A DNA stretch of 64,000 nucleotides from Thiotrichales bacterium (GTDB lineage: Bacteria > Pseudomonadota > Gammaproteobacteria > Francisellales > CACEW01). Of this stretch, positions 34,876-43,939 are shown piece after piece. Numbering within the stretch: position 1 is the stretch's first letter; each line of letters begins with the position of its first letter. The notes under the pieces were generated by a model that saw nothing but the letters and a program-made list of their open reading frames with translations, did not search any database and had not been told where the DNA came from. The stretch spans positions 62,001-126,000 of the forward strand of contig CANJVU010000001.1 in the NCBI GenBank assembly GCA_947478525.1. The letters run 5' to 3'. The translations under genes were made by a program, and so were the position numbers.

Positions 34876-35208
34876 CTAAAATTTCGCAGCAATGGTGAAG
34901 CCCACTGGCACAACGATCATTAAGAAGATAATGCTGGTAAAGATTTTGGGATTTTTGGGACCAGTGATGTATAGCAATACCAAGCCAACAAATTCACCAA
35001 TGAACAACAGTCCCATAAATACTGAGTTCGATCCAAAGGTATCGGATGCGGCTTGCTGTAATCCAAGTCCTGCTAAAGCATCAGCGGCATAACTGCTCAC
35101 TGGGGTGAATAGGCAAACAACGGCCATTAACCCTAACAACACTCGCCCCGGTTTACTGTGATATAGCTTGATACACAGATTTTGATACTTATTGATATTC
35201 GCTTTCAT
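34876..35208 (-). CDS. traA: TraA: F-type pilin precursor
   Basis: 110-residue propilin with a long leader; cleavage after SYA (residue 41) would give a mature subunit of 69 residues, near the 70 of F pilin. The mature part has the F-pilin layout: a short polar start (ADALAGLGL), DTFGSNSVF before the first hydrophobic helix (MGLLFIGEFVGLVLLYIT), a small basic turn (GPKNPK) and a second helix (FTSIIFLMIVVPVGFTIAA) to the end. The start has AGGAG seven bases upstream and overlaps the traC end by 20 bp. In F, traA leads the operon; here it sits between traC and traL, which is unusual and could change pilin dosage. Confidence 0.82.
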   Translation of the reverse strand: MKANINKYQNLCIKLYHSKPGRVLLGLMAVVCLFTPVSSYAADALAGLGLQQAASDTFGSNSVFMGLLFIGEFVGLVLLYITGPKNPKIFTSIIFLMIVVPVGFTIAAKF

Positions 35209-37810
35209 AGACTGACTCCTCTTCTAGTGGTTTTTGAGTTTTCGTTTGATAACGTTTGATCTTTTCCAAACGTTTTTGAATCATCGCGATCTCAGCTCCA
35301 AAATAGCGTTCGGCGACTTGAATCACCGCTTGCCAGATCGGTATGCCTTGAGCGCGCAGGTTTTCAACCGCCTGAAATTGTGCGCCATCCGTCGATAACA
35401 ATATTCGCTTGTACGGATCTACAAACAGGCGGTTGAAACTCGTGTGATCCCCAGACTTAATCAAAATGGAAGAGAAGCCAGACTTAGCGCTCATAAAGCT
35501 TCGAGCGATGATCTGTTCTTGGGGACTTAATAATTCGATATCGTTGCGTTTTAACTTCAACGATGAGGGGTCTTGTTGCTTTAACACAATTTTGATGGAG
35601 CTATTTTCCCAGAGAGCTTCCGCTTCTGGACTACGTAAAAAGTCCATTAAGCCCTGGCTGATGGCACAGAAGGCACCGCCATGTTTACGGGCAGTACGAT
35701 AGCCTGCAGCAATAAAGCGCTTGGCCTGGGCGTTTTCACCTTGGAGTAATGACCAGACCTCATCCAGAATGCAAAGTTTGAAGATGTCTCGCGGTGAGTT
35801 AAACATCTGCTCCTGAATATTCAAAATCAGCGAAAAAAGTACCGGGCGTAGCAATTCATCATTCTTCTCAAATCCACCCAACTCCAATACCGTAAACGTA
35901 GCATTGGGGTCAAACTTGCTCGGCTCATTAAAGTATTTGCCGTATTGACCCTTGGTGGTGTACTTGTACAACAGCGTCATCATATCGGCGATACGCATGT
36001 CGCGCTGTACCTCATTGATTTCTTGCAATGCGGCTACTACCGCATCAATCGTCGCAAGATTGCCAAAGCGATCCCAGGCTTTATTAACAGCGGACAACAG
36101 ATGCGCCAGCTGTACATCGGTTAACTCACCGGATGGAGAAGCCATGACCGCAATCAGATCACGGATACTGCCCGATTCACTGTCAATATGCGTGACATTC
36201 GAGAACGGGTTAAGGCTGACGTTACGGACATCAATATAAACCCCGCCCATGGTTTCACACAGTTTGCGATAAGATTGGCCTTTATCGATAATCCAGGCTT
36301 TACCCCGCATCGATAAGGTGGCAATCGTCATGGCTTGCACCAGGAATGACTTACCGCCTCCTGACCCCCCTGCCACTGCAATATTACGGTTATCCACCAT
36401 CAACTCAGAGGCAAAGGGGTAAAAACAGGCCAGCTGGTGCCGGAAAGTGGGTAAAATCACCCCGGATTTGGCCACCTTAAAATCCCCTACCAGTGGCAAA
36501 ATCGATACCACTTCATTGGAACGCTTCAGATTACCAATTCCTAAAAACTTCAGATCTGCCCAAGTACCTTCTGAAGCCACAAATGGCAAAGCGGACAAGA
36601 ACAGTCGCAATTGAATATAGCGGCGATTCACCAATTGAAAGCCGTTTGAGCCAAAACAACTGACTGCTTGTGATACCTGCTCCTGGTGCTTGTCTTTAGG
36701 GGAAAACAATACAAAAATCGGTGCGCAGTAGATGAGACGTCGCTTGTCTTCTTCCACTTCCTGGCGAATCACATCCCATTCTTGTGCAGCCTTTCCGTAA
36801 CTAGGGTGGAGCTTTCTTAAAGCATTTTTAGAATCACGATCAAAACGAGCAAAGTTGTCTTTAGCAACCTTGAGTGAATTGGCATAGCTTTCCACGCAAA
36901 AGGTTACCGAAAATAAAAAGCTGCCAGTAATGGTTTGATTGGGTTTCCAAAGATTGGCAAAGGTATCCGCGTGCTGCCACAAGGCAAACTGCTGTGGGTA
37001 GCGATTAATAGTAAAACAGCTAACTTCCGTTTGAACGGTTTCATTAGGATTAAAAGCGGAGTCCATTTCAATGGATAAGTGTTTTTTACGTACTCGTAAT
37101 TCAAAGTTTGGTGCTTTGATTTGTTCTTTGATGGGATTGTTATCAGAATAATCATGGGCATCATCGTAATAAAGATTATCCATATCAGGGTTCACGATAC
37201 CCCGCATCACGCTTAAGAACTCTTTGACGTCCACGGATCGGAATGAATAGGCATTGCTTTTAAAATCTGATTCCACCTCCAGACGCAGGCGAGACATATC
37301 ATCACAGATATCTTCCAGGCGCTTTGATCCTACCTCACGAGAGATAAACAAAAACAGCCGGTTATCACGCAAGCAAATGGGTAATCGGTTAGGATTGGGA
37401 AAACTTTCCAGCGCAGCGTAACGCGCGTACTCATCGGCATGCTGGGCAAGTTCGGCATAGATACCGCCTAAAACCGATGTTTCTTTTTTGATGGCATCCA
37501 ACTGCTGACCCACTTTGTTGTTTGACCAGCGAATGAATTGTAAAAAGTAACGCTCCTCATCTGGAACCACGCTGTTTACAAAACTAATGAGCTTATTGAC
37601 AACCTCCTCGTTAGCACCCGACAACATACCCAATTCATAGGCAAATCCTACCGTTGAATCATTGATAAAGAACTGGCGTGCTTCATCATAGGCATAGTAT
37701 GGCAACAAGCTTTGAAATGGGCTTGCGTCTACATGCAACAATTGATCCATTTGCTGGTGGGTTTTCTTCTTCTGCCATTGTTGTTTTAAATCGTGTAAAA
37801 AGGACATCAT
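35189..37810 (-). CDS. traC: TraC: F-type pilus assembly ATPase
   Basis: VirB4-class ATPase that drives pilus assembly from the cytoplasmic face of the membrane. The 873 residues are close to F TraC (875). Walker A is AGGSGGGKSFLVQ (about residues 467-480) and Walker B is LCILDEVWSLL (about 672-682). The N-terminal 400 residues are the usual VirB4/TraC domain with YFLQFIRWSN and SHFxxA-like strands; there is no membrane segment. AGGAG precedes the start at 37810, 20 bases after traV. Confidence 0.95.
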   Translation of the reverse strand: MMSFLHDLKQQWQKKKTHQQMDQLLHVDASPFQSLLPYYAYDEARQFFINDSTVGFAYELGMLSGANEEVVNKLISFVNSVVPDEERYFLQFIRWSNNKVGQQLDAIKKETSVLGGIYAELAQHADEYARYAALESFPNPNRLPICLRDNRLFLFISREVGSKRLEDICDDMSRLRLEVESDFKSNAYSFRSVDVKEFLSVMRGIVNPDMDNLYYDDAHDYSDNNPIKEQIKAPNFELRVRKKHLSIEMDSAFNPNETVQTEVSCFTINRYPQQFALWQHADTFANLWKPNQTITGSFLFSVTFCVESYANSLKVAKDNFARFDRDSKNALRKLHPSYGKAAQEWDVIRQEVEEDKRRLIYCAPIFVLFSPKDKHQEQVSQAVSCFGSNGFQLVNRRYIQLRLFLSALPFVASEGTWADLKFLGIGNLKRSNEVVSILPLVGDFKVAKSGVILPTFRHQLACFYPFASELMVDNRNIAVAGGSGGGKSFLVQAMTIATLSMRGKAWIIDKGQSYRKLCETMGGVYIDVRNVSLNPFSNVTHIDSESGSIRDLIAVMASPSGELTDVQLAHLLSAVNKAWDRFGNLATIDAVVAALQEINEVQRDMRIADMMTLLYKYTTKGQYGKYFNEPSKFDPNATFTVLELGGFEKNDELLRPVLFSLILNIQEQMFNSPRDIFKLCILDEVWSLLQGENAQAKRFIAAGYRTARKHGGAFCAISQGLMDFLRSPEAEALWENSSIKIVLKQQDPSSLKLKRNDIELLSPQEQIIARSFMSAKSGFSSILIKSGDHTSFNRLFVDPYKRILLSTDGAQFQAVENLRAQGIPIWQAVIQVAERYFGAEIAMIQKRLEKIKRYQTKTQKPLEEESVYESEYQ

Positions 37811-37830
37811 AAGCGTATCTCCTATATGGG

Positions 37831-38325
37831 TTACTCACCGCTGTCAGCATGAACTGGCGCACCAATCCAGTGGCCAGGTGCAACGACCTTGTAGATGTAA
37901 CTTTGGCTGTGGTAGTTATCGTGGGTATCAACCCAAGGAGCGATCCAAATTTGTTGAGTCGTCTCTGAATAACGCAAAGGCTCATTTGGCATTGGAGTGG
38001 GTGACTGTAAAGTTTGATTGATGGCGGGTGCGTTTGAAGCACTGCTACCATTATCTGAACCATTACTGATTACCACCTTGCCATCTTCAGTGACAACACG
38101 ATTGGCATTGGCAAAATCGTTTTGATTCGCCATTTGGTTAACAGTCATCATTGACGTACAGGTCGATAAACCCTGCACTTTGTTACAGCCAAAGTTGGAA
38201 TTCATGCCGGCACAACCCGACAGTGCTAACAGGCTCGTCGCTGCCAATGGCAACATAATCAGTTGCGACACCCTTTTGGATCTGGATTTTTTAGTTTTTT
38301 TGGTTTTTTTGGTATTGGTTTTCAT
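37831..38325 (-). CDS. traV: TraV: outer-membrane lipoprotein of the transfer channel
   Basis: VirB7-like lipoprotein that anchors TraK and TraB at the outer membrane. A strongly basic n-region (KTNTKKTKKTKKSRSK) is followed by a hydrophobic h-region and the lipobox LSGC (C38). Then comes the family hallmark CAGMNSNFGC and CTSMMTVNQMANQ. The region after it is Ser/Asn-rich, ending in a WIAPWVDTHDNYH element seen in TraV. 164 residues, F TraV 171. It is 14 bases after traB with AGGAGGAG upstream. Confidence 0.94.
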   Translation of the reverse strand: MKTNTKKTKKTKKSRSKRVSQLIMLPLAATSLLALSGCAGMNSNFGCNKVQGLSTCTSMMTVNQMANQNDFANANRVVTEDGKVVISNGSDNGSSASNAPAINQTLQSPTPMPNEPLRYSETTQQIWIAPWVDTHDNYHSQSYIYKVVAPGHWIGAPVHADSGE

Positions 38326-38339
38326 AACTGTTGCTCCTC

Positions 38340-39644
38340 CTAATTAATCGTTTGACCAAGACCAGCAGACTGCTGAGTTTGGCCACTGGAAATTTGTTGC
38401 ATTAAGCTTTGAGCTTGTTGAATGGAACCCTGGTTATTTTGAGTAATCCCACCACTACTGGCTGTACTGGATACATTGCTGTCCGCTGTGACCTGTGGTG
38501 TCAGTGAAAAGCCTTGAGTAAAGGCGATGGTGACAATGGTGCCCGGTTTGATTTCAATAACGGGGTGATACTGCTCGGCACGCTGAATCCAATACTGCGA
38601 TAGCATGGTGAACGCACTGCTTGCTCCACCATAAGCACCGTATTGCAACGATTGGTTTGGCGTAATGCTATTCGCCACACCAGCCGCCGTGGTAGTTTGA
38701 GTGGTGGCGGCTTGTTGGAATGCTTGACCAAGGCCACTGACAAATCCAGAGAGTCCTGCCCAAGCCACCACTTCGCCGTTGCGCATAATGGGGGTACCTT
38801 TGATGCCCTCTAAGCCTTCATACACTGTTCCTTGCACGGGGATATCGAGCACCGTACCATCGGCACGATTACAACTGAGCCTGACCAGGCGCACTTCTGC
38901 TCGTTCTGAGGAAATATCACCAAAGGTGGAACCAATCACTGAGCATCCTTTTAATGGCGCTCTTAATTGGTGGTTATTGCCATTGACCGATTGAGTCGGT
39001 TCCAGTCCGTTATCCAGCAGCCTAAAAATGACAGGAATGGTATTGGTTTGGCCAGTCACAGAAGCATTTGCATCTGCCGCACCCATGAGTACCGCAGGTA
39101 CCAAGGTTGCCGATGGCACATAGTTTTTGGCACTCAAGGTATTAGGTTTTGCTTGCTCAGAATTGAAGTGAACAGAAAATGTTTGAATCTGATGAGTGGA
39201 TATACCACCCGCCCCTATCATTCCTTTACCCTGACCACTGGTCATTTGAGTACTTAATTGAGCAACCTGCTCTTGTAATGCTTGTTGCTGCGCTGTGCCG
39301 TCAGTGGAGAGCTTTTTTAACTGATCACTCAAATCCTTTTCTTGCTTACTTAAGGCTTTAATCTGTTCTTGTTGTTCATCAATGGTGGCTTGTTCAACTT
39401 GCTGCGCTTCCTTGCTTTCATCCTGATTAAATTGCGAATTGTCCACCGTCACAAAGTTGGGCTTTGTACCCGCACCATCTTTGCTAACCACTGCTGTATG
39501 ATGCCCATGACCACCCATCAGAATATATGCACCGGCCACCAATAAAATTGCGGCACCGGCACCTAATCCCCAGTAACGCAACAACTGCTTGCGACGTTGG
39601 GTGTTAACATTAATGTCATTGTCTTTATCTTGTTCGTTTGACAT
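38340..39644 (-). CDS. traB: TraB: VirB10-like channel scaffold protein
   Basis: Spans the envelope and joins the inner-membrane complex to the TraK/TraV outer-membrane core. One N-terminal membrane helix (about residues 21-43, GLGAGAAILLVAGAYILMGG), a coiled coil (about 75-135, Gln/Glu-rich) and a C-terminal beta-rich VirB10 domain from about 165. That domain contains LKGCSVIGSTFGDISSERAE and the GTPIMRNGEVVAWAGLSGF element typical of F TraB. The C-terminus is Gln/Ser-rich and disordered. The 434 residues compare with 475 in F. It overlaps neither neighbour but is only two bases from traK. Confidence 0.95.
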   Translation of the reverse strand: MSNEQDKDNDINVNTQRRKQLLRYWGLGAGAAILLVAGAYILMGGHGHHTAVVSKDGAGTKPNFVTVDNSQFNQDESKEAQQVEQATIDEQQEQIKALSKQEKDLSDQLKKLSTDGTAQQQALQEQVAQLSTQMTSGQGKGMIGAGGISTHQIQTFSVHFNSEQAKPNTLSAKNYVPSATLVPAVLMGAADANASVTGQTNTIPVIFRLLDNGLEPTQSVNGNNHQLRAPLKGCSVIGSTFGDISSERAEVRLVRLSCNRADGTVLDIPVQGTVYEGLEGIKGTPIMRNGEVVAWAGLSGFVSGLGQAFQQAATTQTTTAAGVANSITPNQSLQYGAYGGASSAFTMLSQYWIQRAEQYHPVIEIKPGTIVTIAFTQGFSLTPQVTADSNVSSTASSGGITQNNQGSIQQAQSLMQQISSGQTQQSAGLGQTIN

Positions 39645-39646
39645 GG

Positions 39647-40399
39647 CTATTCTCCATTTCCATTGGCGGGATTGGTGACGACCTCATAGAGGTATCCGGT
39701 GCTATCTTTGGTGAGCGTTTGCTGTGATAAAGCAATAGCTCGCACCCCACTGCTGTTAAATGCACTGGCAGGAAAAGTAATGGGCTTACTGGCAGTGTTT
39801 TTAAGGGTGTAGACCACACCAATCACCTCATCACCGACATACTCCGTCACCGGGGTCATTTGAATCACGCCATAAACGGTCTTTTGAGATACATTAGGAC
39901 AGTTGCTTTTAACACTGCAGTTTTCATAACCATAACCATCGGGCGTTTGACCATTGATCATGCCGGTGATGGTGTTGGTGAGTAATTCCTCGTAAGCGGT
40001 ATCTTTCTCAAAATGCTTGGAACTTATGCCCGCCGACATTGGCTGAAAGTAATACGTTGTCCCAGGAATTTGTTGTGGTGTTACCTGTAATGAAAAATTA
40101 CGGCCGTCACGCGTAGTGATATACATCGTTAACGGCTGTGAGGTATTGAGTGCCACATAAACCGCACCAGAGGCATCACTGGGCATTGATTGCAGACTGC
40201 AGACATTATCAGGGCAATACACATTGCTAATCTGATCCGCCACAACCACCAAACGGTTGTTGTCGGTGTCGGACATATTGACCGTCAGCGTCTGGCCATC
40301 GGTAAATGGCATCGTCGCCGGATTAATCGCGTTAGCAAAACTCATCTGGGTTGCCAGAACAGCGGCTGCTGTGAGCAGTATTTTATTGATTGTTTGCAC
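39647..40399 (-). CDS. traK: TraK: VirB9/secretin-like channel protein
   Basis: Periplasmic VirB9-class protein that forms the outer ring with TraV and TraB. Signal peptide of 23 residues (ending SFA, then NAINPA). Beta-rich body with MYITTRDGRNFSLQVTPQQI and TTYYFQPM, typical of the family's N-terminal lobe, and a Cys pair CPDNVCS (about residues 60-66) plus CSVKSNCP. The length of 250 matches F TraK (242). The start overlaps traE by 17 bp. It is immediately followed by traB. Confidence 0.93.
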   Translation of the reverse strand: MQTINKILLTAAAVLATQMSFANAINPATMPFTDGQTLTVNMSDTDNNRLVVVADQISNVYCPDNVCSLQSMPSDASGAVYVALNTSQPLTMYITTRDGRNFSLQVTPQQIPGTTYYFQPMSAGISSKHFEKDTAYEELLTNTITGMINGQTPDGYGYENCSVKSNCPNVSQKTVYGVIQMTPVTEYVGDEVIGVVYTLKNTASKPITFPASAFNSSGVRAIALSQQTLTKDSTGYLYEVVTNPANGNGE

Positions 40400-40958
40400 T
40401 GGGGGTCTCCTCCTCTGAAAAGTCTTTGATGGCTAATTTGCCGTAGTGATAGGTAAAATCGATAAGATAGGTTTTTTGCTCTGAGGGCAGCGACAGGTTT
40501 CCGGCCTGTTTTACCAGAGTCCCGGAGACTTCTGCCTGCAGGGTTTCCGGGTTCACTGAAACCTTGCTTAAATAGAATTGGCTGGAGATTTTGTCTTGCT
40601 TCACCTCCAGCGATTCTTGATTCAATATCTCGCTGATACTGGCAAGACCCGCTGGATCAAGGTATTGCTCAATCAATCCATGCTGAAAGTCCACATTGTC
40701 TGGGGTAATGTTAAAGCGCAGATAGATAAAGAAGGTCGCCATTTGTTGCAGATAGGAGCTATCGACTTGTGTATCGGAAATGCTAAACGCATGGCTCACC
40801 TCTGCGGGTACAATAATGGTTTTTTGATGAACGCCCGTCCATCCTAATAACCCACAGAGCAATAGATTGGCAACCAACTGTGTGCCGCAAATGCCAAGCA
40901 AAATTCGATTGTTACGGCCCACATTTTCCACATGGTTTTTGACTTTGGTTAAGTTCAT
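40383..40958 (-). CDS. traE: TraE: VirB5/8-like inner-membrane transfer protein
   Basis: Inner-membrane protein with an N-terminal anchor (about residues 20-42, ILLGICGTQLVANLLLCGLLGW) and a periplasmic NTF2-like domain resembling VirB8. The pattern KTIIVPAEVSHAFSISD followed by YLQQMATFFIYLRFNITP is typical of F TraE. 191 residues against 188 in F. It is the first recognisable core gene of the operon, overlapping the upstream lipoprotein gene by ATGA and traK by 17 bp. Confidence 0.93.
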   Translation of the reverse strand: MNLTKVKNHVENVGRNNRILLGICGTQLVANLLLCGLLGWTGVHQKTIIVPAEVSHAFSISDTQVDSSYLQQMATFFIYLRFNITPDNVDFQHGLIEQYLDPAGLASISEILNQESLEVKQDKISSQFYLSKVSVNPETLQAEVSGTLVKQAGNLSLPSEQKTYLIDFTYHYGKLAIKDFSEEETPSANNQ

Positions 40959-41494
40959 GACAATACCTCCAGAATTGTGTTAGGCGTTTTGGAAAAATCC
41001 TGTGCATGAGAAATGCTCGGTAGCACTTCTGGGGCAAGCGCCGGTGCCTGCCCCACCAGGTTCACTTGTGTGGTAAATGCGTTATCTGGCGCAGCGCAGG
41101 TGTTCACTTGTTTAACAATGGCTGCCATCATCGAAGCGCCAGGCATGGTGCTCGAATCAAAACGGCCAAACTGCCGGTAGTTAAACTCAATACAGCCATA
41201 GCAGTATTCGTAGTTTTGACCGGCGGTGGCGGTTGAGGGAATCTCAGCCACTTTCAAATTGGCTTGAGTATTCTCGAATGCGTTCAATGCTTGGGTATTG
41301 GCACTGCACCCCGCCAATGCCACCAACATCAGCGGCAAAAACAGCTTCCTTACAAAAGGAGCGGCAACACACCGAGTGGAGGTCAGTGGCTTTGTAGGGG
41401 AAAACAAAGCCCCGGTGTGTTGTTCCGCTTTCGGGTGATAAGCCAGTAGGTTGTATCCAACCGCACCGCTCATCAAAAACTGTCTGTCATACAT
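40955..41494 (-). CDS. Lipoprotein at the head of the transfer operon
   Basis: 179 residues. AGGAAGG lies seven bases upstream of the ATG at 41494. The first 49 residues are hydrophilic; then VRKLFLPLMLVALAGC gives a lipobox with C63. Such a long stretch before the signal is unusual; no good internal start codon was found, so either the n-region is extended or translation starts at a non-ATG codon I cannot identify. The mature part has YEYCYGCIEFNYRQFGRF and one further Cys (VNTCAAPDN). I do not recognise the family. Its ATGA overlap with traE makes it part of the transfer operon, possibly an additional pilotin or channel lipoprotein. Confidence 0.7.
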   Translation of the reverse strand: MYDRQFLMSGAVGYNLLAYHPKAEQHTGALFSPTKPLTSTRCVAAPFVRKLFLPLMLVALAGCSANTQALNAFENTQANLKVAEIPSTATAGQNYEYCYGCIEFNYRQFGRFDSSTMPGASMMAAIVKQVNTCAAPDNAFTTQVNLVGQAPALAPEVLPSISHAQDFSKTPNTILEVLS

Positions 41495-41514
41495 AACGAT
41501 GCCTTCCTTTTTTC

Positions 41515-41727
41515 TTAATGCTTTTTGTGTGGCGGCTGACCCACACTGAGGGCAATCTTGGTCAAGCCCTCCAATGCATTTCTCAACACCACGCCACCAT
41601 AGATACCCATGGTGGACTGGCTGATATCAGATAAATCTTTCAGGTTGTCCTTATGAGTGGCAGGTAACCACACCACCACTTTTTTCAAACCTTGAACTCT
41701 TACGATGTCTTTCACATTCACACTCAT
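41515..41727 (-). CDS. Small hypothetical protein leading the transfer operon, 70 aa
   Basis: AGGAGGG stands six bases before the ATG, a strong ribosome site. The sequence VKKVVVWLPATHKDNLKDL (approximately residues 14-32) has an amphipathic strand then helices, which could fit a small RHH-like DNA-binding fold; the evidence is weak. It is 20 bases upstream of the lipoprotein gene and follows a 226-bp non-coding region with an inverted repeat, so it is probably the first gene of the transfer operon. A regulator of that operon would make sense there. Confidence 0.6.
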   Translation of the reverse strand: MSVNVKDIVRVQGLKKVVVWLPATHKDNLKDLSDISQSTMGIYGGVVLRNALEGLTKIALSVGQPPHKKH

Positions 41728-41804
41728 TTGCTTACCCTCCTGTTTTAACGAGACAATTCGTCATTTCTGATCGCCATTGTAAAATTGCCCTGAAACCACC
41801 AACA

Positions 41805-41870
41805 CTTAGGTTGAAAATACGCAGAAACCTCTATTTTTAAACTGTGTTGATACTTTCGGCACAACCTAAG
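41805..41870. promoter_or_regulatory. Inverted repeat in the control region of the transfer operon
   Basis: CTTAGGTTG (41805-41813) and CAACCTAAG (41862-41870) are perfect 9-bp inverted copies, 48 bp apart, in the 226-bp gap upstream of the transfer operon. The spacing fits two half-sites for a looping or dimeric regulator. I found no convincing -35/-10 pair in this gap. Confidence 0.4.
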
Positions 41871-41953
41871 AATCCTTTACCAACAATGCTTTCAAGACGC
41901 TTACAGAAAAACTCAACCGACTCTGAGCCATACTCAGAAAAAGCATCGCCCCC

Positions 41954-42268
41954 TTAGCCAATTGGTTTTCTTGTGCTTTTTACTGCTAGGGTGACCTTCT
42001 CTCTCCCGACCGGCTTCACCAGGTGATACTGAAAACACTTGGCAATCAGTTCAATACGACTCTTGCAATGAAACTTTGCTCGAATCCGAGTGATGCAGGC
42101 AGCGATGGCGCCATGGGATCGGTCATATTCTTTGGCAATTTCTTTGAAAGACTTGCCGGTACAGACTTGGTACAACAACTCAACTTGCCATTGGGTTAAA
42201 TTTACTGTTCCAAAGTCTCCCAACACAACAATGCTGCCGTTTTCTTCAATGTGATAATCGCGGTACAT
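41954..42268 (-). CDS. LuxR-type HTH protein, 104 aa
   Basis: Residues 25-85 are a LuxR/FixJ-type HTH: LTQWQVELLYQVCTGKSFKEIAKEYDRSHGAIAACITRIRAKFHCKSRIELI, given here for the pattern only in pieces: 'LTQWQ' start, 'GKSFKEIA' scaffold helix, 'HGAIAACITRIRAKF' recognition helix, 'HCKSR' turn. There is no receiver or ligand domain; the 20 residues before it are a short strand-rich segment. Such standalone HTH proteins may act as transfer regulators. It lies 31 bp downstream of the replication-type gene and just upstream of the tra control region. Confidence 0.75.
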   Translation of the reverse strand: MYRDYHIEENGSIVVLGDFGTVNLTQWQVELLYQVCTGKSFKEIAKEYDRSHGAIAACITRIRAKFHCKSRIELIAKCFQYHLVKPVGREKVTLAVKSTRKPIG

Positions 42269-42299
42269 ATTGCTTCTCCTTGTTTTTATTTTTTGCTAC

Positions 42300-43343
42300 C
42301 TAAGCGCCCAGCATTTTTTGCTTAAGTTCACTCAACTGGGCTCGTAATTTCTCAATGCGCTGGGTTCGCTCGGCGATACTTCCCTTAAAGGCATTCGTGT
42401 ATGAGGTCAGTTTTTCTGGGTCGTCTTGCAAACGCTTGCTCATAGAGGCAACTGCTTGTTCCTGGCCGTATTTGTCGAGACACAGGCGTTTCAATTCATT
42501 TTCAAGCGCAGTCTGCTCAGGATTCATTGGCATTGGGATAGGTTTGACACGATTGAGCACCAATGCACCCTGACGTAACTGACATACAATGGTGTTTAAC
42601 TTCAGAGAAAACTCATTCCCCGCTTTGGTGAAATGCTTACGGCTTAAGATCATTGCAGCGATTTGCTGGTGAGTGAAAGCCTGTTGAGTGGGTACCACCA
42701 CTCCACATTCGATCAACTCAAGCACTGCACGTTGAATCGCTTGCTTTTGAGGTTCTGACAATTCGTTGCCGATGGTGTAATCCGATTCTGCAAATTTCAA
42801 ATTTGAGAAAGAAGCAGCAGATTCTTTTTTGCGCTCGCTCTCGCTTGCATTTTCCTTAACCACCTCTGTAACTGCTGCTGCTTTTGTTGTGTATTTAGTT
42901 ATCTTATTACTTAGTAGGTGCGGGTTTTCCGGCGCCGGTTTTTCCGGTTCCGGGTTTTCCGGCGCCGGGAAAGCCGTTTCTGGTGAGAATACCTCAACCA
43001 CGCCGTTTTCTAAATTTTCTTGGATTTCCACAGATTCCATTGTTTGGAGTTGTGGTCTTTCAAACACGACGTACTGATGTTTATTAAATTGCCCTCCCTC
43101 TTTACGTGGAATTTCTCGTACCACAAAGCGTGCCTGATTCAATTCTCGAAGTGCCGCTTGCACCGCATCACGACCATCAGATGCACAATCACTTAAATTT
43201 TTGACATTGATATGCCAATCGTCCGGCAGGCTTAATAAATAAGCCAGCAAACCCTTGGCCTTCCAGGACAGAGTTTTATTCTCTAAAAAACCCTTATCCA
43301 TCACTACATAGTTGCGCTGTTTTTGAATTCGTAAAATGCTCAT
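42300..43343 (-). CDS. Replication/regulation-type protein with winged-helix-like N-terminus
   Basis: 347 residues. Residues 1-95 have the pattern of plasmid and phage replication-initiation-type proteins: NYVVMDKGFLENKTLSWKAK, then GLLAYLLSLPDDWHINVKNL, a basic helix pair (DGRDAVQAALRELNQARFV) and KHQYVVFERP. This fits a DnaD/RepA-like winged helix. The middle is a Pro/Glu repeat (PAPENPEPEKPAPENP, about 125-140) encoded by short tandem copies of a TTTTCCGGCGCCGG unit. The C-terminus is a long helix (about 290-345) ending in a coiled coil. AGGA precedes the start. Whether it initiates replication is not shown by the sequence. Confidence 0.65.
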   Translation of the reverse strand: MSILRIQKQRNYVVMDKGFLENKTLSWKAKGLLAYLLSLPDDWHINVKNLSDCASDGRDAVQAALRELNQARFVVREIPRKEGGQFNKHQYVVFERPQLQTMESVEIQENLENGVVEVFSPETAFPAPENPEPEKPAPENPHLLSNKITKYTTKAAAVTEVVKENASESERKKESAASFSNLKFAESDYTIGNELSEPQKQAIQRAVLELIECGVVVPTQQAFTHQQIAAMILSRKHFTKAGNEFSLKLNTIVCQLRQGALVLNRVKPIPMPMNPEQTALENELKRLCLDKYGQEQAVASMSKRLQDDPEKLTSYTNAFKGSIAERTQRIEKLRAQLSELKQKMLGA

Positions 43344-43480
43344 ACCGTATCCTCCAGTTCTTATTTCTGCTGTTTTTGGGCAACACTTTCCCCTGCCCCC
43401 AAAAACGACCTCATTCTGTTTAAAATTTGCTATCGTCTTATAACGTTAAAATAGATGCTTTTGATTACCCATACTCAGCA

Positions 43481-43678
43481 TCAAGTGCTGTCACATCCTC
43501 TGCGCCACTTATGTAACCTAAAATCCTGATCAACCATTATGGTTTTTAAGTAACAAAATGGTGCCCCCAGTTGATCCAAACAGTGTTGGATTTCTTGATC
43601 CATAAACGGCGCACTACTTGAGAGTCCATTAAATTGCCCTCTCACGATAAGCGACCTGCGTTGGTCTATTGTTTTCAT
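43481..43678 (-). CDS. Small hypothetical protein, 65 aa
   Basis: AGGAGGAGG lies about seven bases before the ATG, a very strong ribosome site that argues for a real gene. The 65 residues start MKTIDQRRSLIVRGQFNGLS and contain two cysteines. No family recognised. It lies 21 bp downstream of the HTH gene at 43700-43939 and 137 bp upstream of the replication-type gene, all on the same strand, so it is probably co-transcribed with the HTH gene. Confidence 0.55.
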   Translation of the reverse strand: MKTIDQRRSLIVRGQFNGLSSSAPFMDQEIQHCLDQLGAPFCYLKTIMVDQDFRLHKWRRGCDST

Positions 43679-43699
43679 TGATAACCTCCTCCTTATTTT

Positions 43700-43939
43700 T
43701 TATTTAATAACCTTGTGTACACGACAAAGCTCAAGCAGTTGCACCACCGAATCACAATGCCAACGCTTTCTTAGCCGTACGATGTGATACTCAACAGCCC
43801 TTGGTTCTAAGCCAACCAGGCGAGCAATTTTTTTATACGGTGTCTGCTCTGCCAAACACTGCACGATTTGCTGATCTTGGAGTGTTATAAAAAACAGATT
43901 TGACACCCTCAAAGAACCAGAACAATTTTTGACTTCCAT
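43700..43939 (-). CDS. LuxR-type HTH protein, 79 aa
   Basis: Almost only a LuxR-type HTH: FFITLQDQQIVQCLAEQTPY, then KKIARLVGLEPRAVEYHI (scaffold and recognition helices) and RLRKRWHCDSVVQLLELC. The HC pair in the turn is shared with the HTH proteins at 41954 and 45192, so the three look like a local family. There is no sensory domain, so any regulation must be through dimer partners or expression level. It begins the minus-strand series leading to the transfer operon. Confidence 0.7.
   Translation of the reverse strand: MEVKNCSGSLRVSNLFFITLQDQQIVQCLAEQTPYKKIARLVGLEPRAVEYHIVRLRKRWHCDSVVQLLELCRVHKVIK

Noticed and set aside
42895-42980. Tandem GC-rich repeats as an independent element
   Set aside because: They encode the Pro/Glu repeat in the middle of the replication-type protein and need no further explanation.
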